This document shows positions 56,401 through 64,000 of a stretch of 64,000 bases of DNA, piece after piece. Under the pieces are notes generated by a model. The model did not search any database and had not been told where the DNA came from. It saw nothing but the letters and a program-made list of their open reading frames with translations. Origin of the DNA: Toxorhynchites rutilus septentrionalis. Lineage: Eukaryota > Arthropoda > Insecta > Diptera > Culicidae. The stretch covers positions 261,679,598-261,743,597 of the forward strand of contig NC_073746.1 in NCBI RefSeq assembly GCF_029784135.1. The letters are read 5' to 3'. Each line of letters opens with the position of its first letter. Within the stretch, counting starts at the first letter, position 1. A program made the translations under genes and the position numbers.

Positions 56401-59400
56401 AGATCTTGCGTTATAAAAAGGAGGAGAAGATCCAAAATTCGTAGTTTTCAGCGTTTCATAAATTGTTCATGGTGCCCAGTGGCGTAGAGTATGAGGGGCG
56501 AGGGAGGTGGCCACCCCTCTAAGGGTGACACCCATGACCATGATAAGTTTCTTATATTTTAAAAAATCATGATTTTAAATGAAGGTAACAGGTTATTCTT
56601 TATGGTATTATTTCACAAAACAAGTCACTATGGAAAAGTCCATGTTATAGATTCTATAATATAGAATCTTCCTTGCATTTTACGTAGGACTACGTTTTTC
56701 ATTTTTGTGCTTGGGCCTAAATTCAAAATCTCAAATACGAGGGAATTGCGTTCGAAGTACAAGGTTTTAAATATCCACATCTCTCAGCCGAATGAACGAA
56801 GTAGTATAAAAATAACTTTATTCGGAAGATAAAAGGCCTTCACAATGTTTGTAGACAACTCTTTGGACTTATGAGGACAACATGAATTTGCTGAGAACCT
56901 ACAGTGGCATTTTTCAGAACTGTTTAACACGTTCGTTGCTCCGTCTACCAGATATGGCTGAGACTGTCCTCGTTCAAATTGAATAGGATTTTCAAACCGA
57001 ATTTGATCGAATTGGCACCTAAATATATATTTAGGATATGTAGAAAAAAAAAAACCCATAAAAATATAATGTTTCTTCTATACTTTTTATTAATTTACAT
57101 TACGGATGGTTTGTACTACCGTTTCATGCGAAACCCAAATAATATGACATTGGCATGTGTTGTTGTTGTTAGTTTGTCTCCAAATTGGAAAAAATATTGC
57201 TAGATTGTGTAATATACACAAATACATACAAACAAAGTTTGATCTTCTGGTGCGTATCTATTTGTATTAGTTTTTTTAAAGGAAAATTATATAAGAGAGG
57301 TTACTCGATTATTTAAAAATTAAAGCATATTTTAGAAACTTATCATAATGGAAGAAACATAATTAACATAATAAATTGAGAAAGCTGATTCTATGAGACA
57401 GAGCAAACAATTCAACTATAACTTCAACACTTGCATGAAAAAGTTTTAGAAGAGATATGTAAAGAACATGTGACTTTACTTGCTCAGCTTCCTATATTAG
57501 ATTACAATCAAATAGACAGTCACATGAGAAATTCATCACAGCGTGGTCCCAAATTTCTCACGTGCGAAGAATCGTCACTGGTCCTCTTGATGTTTTCATT
57601 TGATTTCGATTTCCCAGTCGAGTACCTTTAATATAAACGCTTCGCTAACACAGGTGGGAACTACATTTTTTTCTCAAGGCTCATTCCCCATTTCTTGCCT
57701 TTCGATGTACACTTTGGTTAGCCTTATTTTCCCCAAGAGAGGGCAATATGTCTTCGAATAGGAGGAAAAAGGTTACCCCATCAATATTTTTATTCTACTC
57801 GGAGGAACAGTTGGTGACGATAATGTTTGTTCTAGCGATACGGCTTTTCCATCAGCCTCATCAGTATGAAGGAGCATTTTCAAAGTCGAAATAATAACTC
57901 AAGCATTCACAAGGCACCCAACGAAAACAATCTATATTCAAACATTATTTATACAAACATACAGTTCCTAGCTGCAATTGTGTGCTCTGGAAAGATGAGT
58001 CTATTTTGAAATGATAGAATGAATAAACAATGATTGTTCAGCTATGAGTACCAAATATATCATTTTCATGATAAATAAATATTGCTTCCTTTTTTCAGGT
58101 ACGTACGAAAAATATTGATTCATCAACATTTGTGGTCATCCAATTGTTATCCCAACGGAGTGCAGGTCAGTTAAAGCTACCAATATCTCCCATTTTAGCA
58201 CTCCTCATTTTATTTAGAAACAATACCCCATTTAATATCCACCCTCATCAACAAACATCGTCTTCACCCATAATCATACACGGATTACGATTGGATGCAA
58301 CATTCTCGGACTTGATCACGGCCCTCGGTACCATTAATTTAATGTCAACGATGACGGGATATAATAGCGAATAAAACATAATAAATCATCGGCAGACCAT
58401 GGAGGAGTAACTCACACCGGTATGATTTATTTGGGAATCGTGCGGATGAGGATAAGGGTCCTGCGTGTGTGTGTGTATGTGTGTAGCATCCGGAGAAGGA
58501 TCAATTGTGGTCAACGAGACGACGAGCATCTCGTTGCCCAATAATCTACTTGGGATGGATATTGATGGAGTGATAGTTATTGGGGTTAGTTAATCATTTT
58601 AATTGTCGGAGCGTATCGGCGTTCCTCGACGACAATAACGAAACAATTTCAGTGGAATATGTTTCCCGCCTAGAGGATATCTAAATTCTCTAAGGGGAAG
58701 CTTACAGTGCAATTAAAACTTTGCTAATAAAACGGGTATTCATAATTGCGGAGTAGATGAAACCGATAAAATCTGAACTGTGAAACAGAACAACCTGCAA
58801 ACTTTTAGATGGTGCACTTTCTGTTTTATAATTTTATATGCTTTACGAAAATGGAAGTTTTCTTCGGCAAGGTGCTGCTTCGCTGGAGATTTTTTACATT
58901 TCCTAATATAGCTATGTGAAATAAAAAAAAAATAAAGCGAAATATCTTAGCATTAGTGATGAAACCATAAGACAAACTTTCGCAACTTGAGGGTACTTTT
59001 ATTAATTAAAAAGTTACCGTTACTCTTTTCGGGCGAGTTAAAATTGGTTCATCTGAAGCTGTATAAAAAATTACTTTGAGTGAAATTGAATACATCGAGT
59101 GCCGATAGCAATCTAGTATACAATTGAATTTTCAAATTTAATTAACGTGATTAATTACATCAACAACGGATTCCAACCTGAACCTTCTTCAAGCAATACT
59201 CGACTTTAACCTAAAGAAAGCTGAATAATAAGTTTTACTGCATACTGATTAGATTGGAAATATATTTTCTCTAACGAACGAATCTTGAAATATAAATTCC
59301 TTGATATTATTGTCCATTACGCGTACATACAAACAAAAAATGGAGATACTTGTACCATGTAAATGTTCAAACAAACTGCTCAAAAACGCTTTCAATTTAA

Positions 59401-61059
59401 ACAGTTTGTTTATTTTTTTTCGATGGTTCTTATCCAATGCCCGTCAAAAACATATCTTCAGACGCAACTTTTGGCATATTTCACTGCTTAAATGATTAAT
59501 ATGTATGCCAGAACAGTTTTCCAAAATCGCATAGCACGACATGTTTTTAATAATGCGGCTTAATGGTTCCACGTGTTTTTCAGGAAAAAAAACCAAAGAA
59601 CAACAAACGGTCGCTTGCATTTGAAAAAGTGCACCCATGTGTTTTTCGTGAGATTACATTTTTTTCAATTCTTCACCTGGCACATGGCACTTCTGGCACA
59701 AGAAATATACCGGAGTAGTACCTCATCAGAGAGCAAAGGATAAGCTGTAATGTACGTCTACACCGCCAAAATAAACATAGTGCTTCGTCGTAATCCATAT
59801 CTCTTCATTTTATTAGCTCTGGATATTCATATCGGAAAGCTTTTAGCTTTTAGGTAAGCTCAACAATACTGTAATTTGAAGCGGGGAGCGAAACTTGATA
59901 CATGAAATATATATTTAATGTGTATGCCTTTCGCCAGGTACACAATATTTATTTGTCTTGATTTGAAATGGTACGGAGTCCTCCACTTCAGACATAGTAA
60001 ACTAAACTTACATGAAGGTCACTGGTTTCACTTGGATTTTGTTCGACATCGAATCTGAGCGAACTAAATGATAAATGAAACAATGGTGGCAATGATTTTG
60101 TTTTTCAATATTTTCCAGTTATACTTTGCTGGTCATCGATTAATTGAAAGACCAACGAAAATCAATAATTGTATCCAGTCTGTGTGGCTTGACTGCACTA
60201 ATGGTGAAAATGGTCTTCCGGTAGATCAATATAGCGGAGAGAAAAATCGAAAAATTTTCGGAAAACTCTGAAGGAAGGTCGAAAAATTCGGAAAATTGTA
60301 TTCCCATATGTTCTACATTTACATTATGATAAACGTTGTCAGCTCAATCGAATGATGTAAAGAATTCTTATTAAAAAAATATTTTCGGCGGATGAAGTTC
60401 GCCGAGTCAGCTAGTTTTAAAATATTCTCTGTATCGTACATGTATTCGATGCAACGGACAAACATGTTATTTGCAAGTGATTGACGAATGAACTTGAACG
60501 AGAATTATATATATGAAAATATTATAATTTTATATTATAAAAAAAAATTTGTTTGATTTTGTTTTTTATACACTTTTTGTTTTTTGACATAAATGATGAA
60601 TTTAATTTTTGATTCATACCTTTGAAGCCAGAAAACACCTTTCACACATGAAAAAAATAAATTTGTCCTGAATCTCACAATTTGAACTTCTTAATTGTTC
60701 CGGACTCTGCCTGAAACTGGCTCAACTTCAAAACGTACGCTATATTGTGTTGCTTTCAGTTGAAGGATGAGAAATTTTAGTACAGAATATATTGTAAAAC
60801 ATCTAAATTAGTAAATTTAAATAACATTTGGAAAAACTTAAAAGATAGTAATTTTGAAGGTATTATTATTATTTGTATCCCAAAAATTCACAATAAATTG
60901 ATTGTTTCTGTTAAGGAATCAGATTAATATTGTACCTCATTGTGAACATATAACAAGAGTAGAATATCTCAGTTCATTTAAAGCAACCTATAAACCACTG
61001 AAAATAGCATAATCACAGCAAACGCTGATTGAAAATTGTAACGAGAAAAAATTGTTAAA
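56401..61059. other. No recognisable gene in 4.7 kb
   Basis: The longest stretch without an identifiable element. It contains scattered frames of 60-92 codons, one (58132-58374) preceded by a pyrimidine-rich 'cttttttcag' that could be a splice acceptor. A (gt)n run lies at about 58464-58487. This may be unique intron or intergenic DNA. Confidence 0.4.
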
Positions 61060-61470
61060 CTATACCCCAGTCGTTAATATAGAGTTGATGAAGACGGTCA
61101 AATAAATTCAAACCCCTGTTTCACCGCGTAGTGATAGTCGCAAATTCGAACATAAAAATTGGTCCTTCGAACCGGATCACTTACGCGCGTGAATATTTCG
61201 TGAACGGTTTAAAAGAACAGTTAAATCGTGATCGTGAAAGCGTGAAAAAAAAATCACTCGAATCAATCGTAAAATTGATCCGAAATATAAACTCGAACTG
61301 TTTTTGAGTGGAAAACTCACAGTGCTACGAGTGAAAGTTCTCGAAAGACGTGAAAATTTAAAAGTGATTCCGCATAGTTCGGAAAAAATGTAAATTTTTA
61401 CGAGATAGAATTGGCAGTTTTCTACGTGAAAATTAGATTCGTACGAGCCCTTCGCACACCGTCCATTTCT

Positions 61471-61560
61471 TTGGCTTGGAAACGCTATTGTTAACTTGAG
61501 TTGGCTTGGAAACACTATTGTTGACTTGAGTTGGCTTGGAAACGCTATTGTTGACTTGAG
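61471..61560. repeat. 30-bp tandem repeat, three copies
   Basis: The unit ttggcttggaaacgctattg followed by ttgacttgag occurs at 61471, 61501 and 61531 with one to three differences. It lies in the leader of the BEL/Pao element. Because 30 is divisible by three, an antisense frame through it is open, but that frame looks non-coding. Confidence 0.9.
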
Positions 61561-61914
61561 TTGGGTCATCGTTCTTCTGGCTTGCTTAGGTTGCTTTTGA
61601 CGGGCTGGACAAAGGAGGTAGGAACAACTAAATCGAGACTCTAGACGCACTGTAAGTACGCATGCATGATAGCAGCATGGATGCTGTGGATTTTTACTGA
61701 TCAAATAAAATTGAAATATCGAGTGACGACTTCCATACTGTAAATTGAGCAGTGAGTTTATAACACCGGTTTGGGCTCAGTCTCGGCGTATTGGAATAAA
61801 TTTCTTCATCGTAGGCGAAGTGGTGGTGGTGCAACATTTTGACGAGAATTTCGTTTGCGAGTTAGTTTCGTCGGTCGATTCTGAGGATTTTCGTAATATT
61901 TCATATCCATCAAG

Positions 61915-64000
61915 ATGGCACCAAATTTACGTACTCTGTCTCGTCAAGAACGTTTTTGCTTTGATACGATGAACAACCTTCTAACCATGATTACTAACTA
62001 CGATGAACGAAGAGATAAATTATTTCTTGATGGATGGATGCAGCGTTTGGAGAGAAATTTTGCTGATTTCCAGTCGAATCGATTGCAGATGGAGTTGCTC
62101 GAGGACCAGGAGGAAGATGCTGCCGCAGCTGTATGTGATGAGGAAGGGTATAGAAGAATCCGAAGTGAATTTGAGAGAAATTACATGACGGTGTATGGGT
62201 TTATCGCATCTAAACTTAAACCAGAACCTACTGCATCTTCTTCAGGTCAAATCTGCATGGAACCCAAAGTTACAGTAACTGATTCATCATTCGCTCGAAT
62301 AAGGTTACCAGAAGTGAAGCTTCCCACATTCGATGGTACTCTAGCAAATTGGCTTACCTTTCGTGATTCATTTGTGAGCCTGATCGATTCCAACCCTCAA
62401 CTGAAACCGATTGATAAATTTTCTTACCTGGTCTCCTCTCTCTCTAAGGAAGCAAAACGGGTGATTGAATCCATTGAAATCACCACAGTGAATGACTCAG
62501 TAGCTTGGGGGCTACTTGAGAAGAGGTTTGACAACAAAAAACTTATTGTGCGGACATACATTGAGTCTTTGCTTTCGATCGAACAAATGCGTAAGGAAAG
62601 TTATGAATCATTAGCGCATATCATCGATGAATTTGAAAGAAATTTGAACATGATTCAGAAGATGGATGTGAAAACCGAAGGATGGAGTGTTTTACTCGCG
62701 CATATGCTCTGCGCGCGCTTGGATAGCGCAACGCTGAAACAGTGGGAACAATATCACAACTCTACCGAAGTACCAAAATACGAGATTGTTATCGAGTTTT
62801 TACGCGGACACTGTTCTATTCTGCAGTCTTTGTCGTCGTCGTAGCCCCGTACCGTAGACAAACCCAAATCAGAACCAGTTCGGTCTCCGAAGCCGAAGTT
62901 TATCCAAGCTGTCATCACTAATTCCTCATCGAAAAGTTGTCCGTTCTGCTCACAGTCGCCGCATTCGCCTTTCCACTGCGAGACTTTCCGAAAACTTCCC
63001 GTTTCCCAACGATTCGAAATTGTGAAGAAAAATTCGCTTTGCATAAATTGCTTCTCGTCCTCCCACCTCGTTAGACAATGCCAGTCCAGTTGCTGTAGAG
63101 TGTGTGGACAAAAACATCATACTATGTTGCACCAAAATGCCACACTTCGTTCGTCGGATGCCACTCCGAATCTGAAATCACCAACAACACCCAACCAATC
63201 TCAGTCCCCTCGCAATAGTACAAGTGCTCCGCTCCAGTCCGTCCCGCCCCAATCTTTGCAACCACCAAACGTTGTGATTTCGCCAAATTGTAACCCATCA
63301 ACCAGCCATGTGTCGACTACTCTCCTCGGTAGCGTTTGTACTGTTCCGCTGACTGTTCTACTGCAAACCGCAATGGTGGAGATCGCTGATAGCAACGGCT
63401 ATGCTGTGTGGGCTCGTGCTTTATTAGATCCTGCGTCGCAGCTGAACTTAATGACAGAGCAGCTGTCGCAGAAACTGAAACTACGACGTATCAAAACACA
63501 TCAAGAAATCGGAGGTGTGGGAAATGCCACTGTCGTTTCTTCGTACGCTGTTGACGCTCGCATAAAATCACATTGTTCTAATTTCCTCACGGATATCTCA
63601 TTCCACGTACTACCGGGCATAACTCGCGAACTTCCTGCGAAGGCATTGTGTACCCAAGCGTGGAATATACCAGTCAACGTCGTTCTCGCAGATCCTACCT
63701 TCCATCAACCTGGACCTATCGATATGATTTTAGGGATGGAAGTCTACTACGAACTCGTCGAAGAAGGTTTGATTCGTCTTGGTCCGGATCTACCGGTGCT
63801 GCAAAAAACTTTGTTGTTTCCGGCAAGGTTGGCGCATCATCTTCACCCACAATTAATTTCGTCCACGTCTGCAGTATCAATTCACTTAAAGAGCAGTTGT
63901 TACGCTTTTGGGAACTAGAGTCGTGTCAATCTCATAGCACTTTATCGGTAGAAGAAACGCTTTGCGAAGCACATTTTGCTGCGACAACTACTCGGAATGA
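61915..64000 (+). pseudogene. BEL/Pao gag-protease, with nonsense codon and frameshift
   Basis: The start ATG at 61915 has a favourable context (caagatggc). The N-terminal 310 codons are a Pao-type gag with the conserved LPTFDGTLANWLTFRDSF segment. A TAG at 62842-62844 interrupts it, but the same frame continues with three knuckles: CPFCSQSPHSPFHC, CINCFSSSHLVRQC and CRVCGQKHHTMLH. An aspartic protease follows (ARALLDPASQLNLMTEQL); D-P-A-S differs from the common D-S-G/A-S. Near 63811-63816 the family-like sequence moves to another frame, probably through a small deletion, and the old frame stops at 63918. From there it reads toward the polymerase (RFWELES) to the window end. Confidence 0.85.

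Larger units (their letters stand above)
61060..64000 (+). mobile_element. BEL/Pao LTR retrotransposon, 5' part, runs off the window
   Basis: The gag and protease region (61915 onward) is clearly BEL/Pao-like. Upstream is a leader of about 740 bases and, near 61152, what may be the end of the 5' LTR, followed by a primer-binding-like 'tggtccttcgaaccgga' (61160-61176). The LTR start and target duplication could not be found. Polymerase and integrase would lie beyond 64000. Confidence 0.7.

Noticed and set aside
61177..61704. 175-codon minus-strand frame
   Set aside because: It is antisense to the BEL/Pao leader and kept open partly by the 30-base repeats. No domain is recognised.

Overview
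This looks like intergenic or intronic DNA from a culicine mosquito, most likely Aedes. The evidence is AT-rich sequence packed with transposable elements in mosquito-typical combinations: an RNase H-bearing I/LOA-type LINE, a Feilai-like SINE with a (GAA)n tail, ITmD37E, Tc1 and mariner DNA transposons, hAT relics, a BEL/Pao retrotransposon and many fold-back elements. I recognise no intact host gene. Almost every readable protein fragment belongs to a mobile element and almost every one is broken. Species and family names rest on recalled motifs, not on a search.

Layout. 1-5.7 kb holds diverged tandem repeats and a probable TE 3' end. 5.7-6.5 kb is a roughly 120-bp satellite. 6.6-12.7 kb is a near full-length LINE on the minus strand (ORF1 frameshifted, ORF2 with a late nonsense codon). 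14.1-14.7 kb is a shrunken mariner. 16.2-22.1 kb is a composite: a mariner carrying a SINE, next to a long fold-back element, with 2,141 bp of this block tandemly duplicated almost without change. 25-26.5 kb is a Tc1 relic fused to an ITmD37E fragment. 27.6-28.8 kb is a second, internally deleted Tc1 family with both ends. 30.2-31.6 kb is an inverted copy of the first Tc1 family. 31.8-33.9 kb is a fold-back with a nested MITE, then a 621-bp tandem duplication. 34.3-34.9 kb carries an open frame I cannot assign, abutting another Tc1 relic. 38.6-39.9 kb is a 1.2-kb palindrome lying in an ITmD37E relic.

40.4-44.2 kb is bounded by hAT-type ends and a perfect 8-bp target duplication; inside it are Tc1 copies, a Tc1-derived MITE and a fold-back. 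45.6-48.0 kb is a 5'-truncated copy of the same LINE with a perfect 15-bp target duplication. 49.6-53.2 kb holds a Feilai-like SINE, a LINE relic, a mariner relic and a second tRNA-type SINE. 53.4-54.4 kb is a hAT relic. 54.8-56.1 kb is a full-length mariner with one premature stop. 61-64 kb is the 5' part of a BEL/Pao element running off the window.

The elements act as parasites of one another rather than as a pathway. The LINE and one SINE share a 3' tail, which suggests the SINE used the LINE's machinery. Tc1 copies share a dead catalytic residue, so they may have moved in trans. Nested insertions give a readable order of events at several places. The best candidates for something new are the unassigned frame at 34.3-34.9 kb, the hAT container at 40.4-44.2 kb, and the large palindromes.
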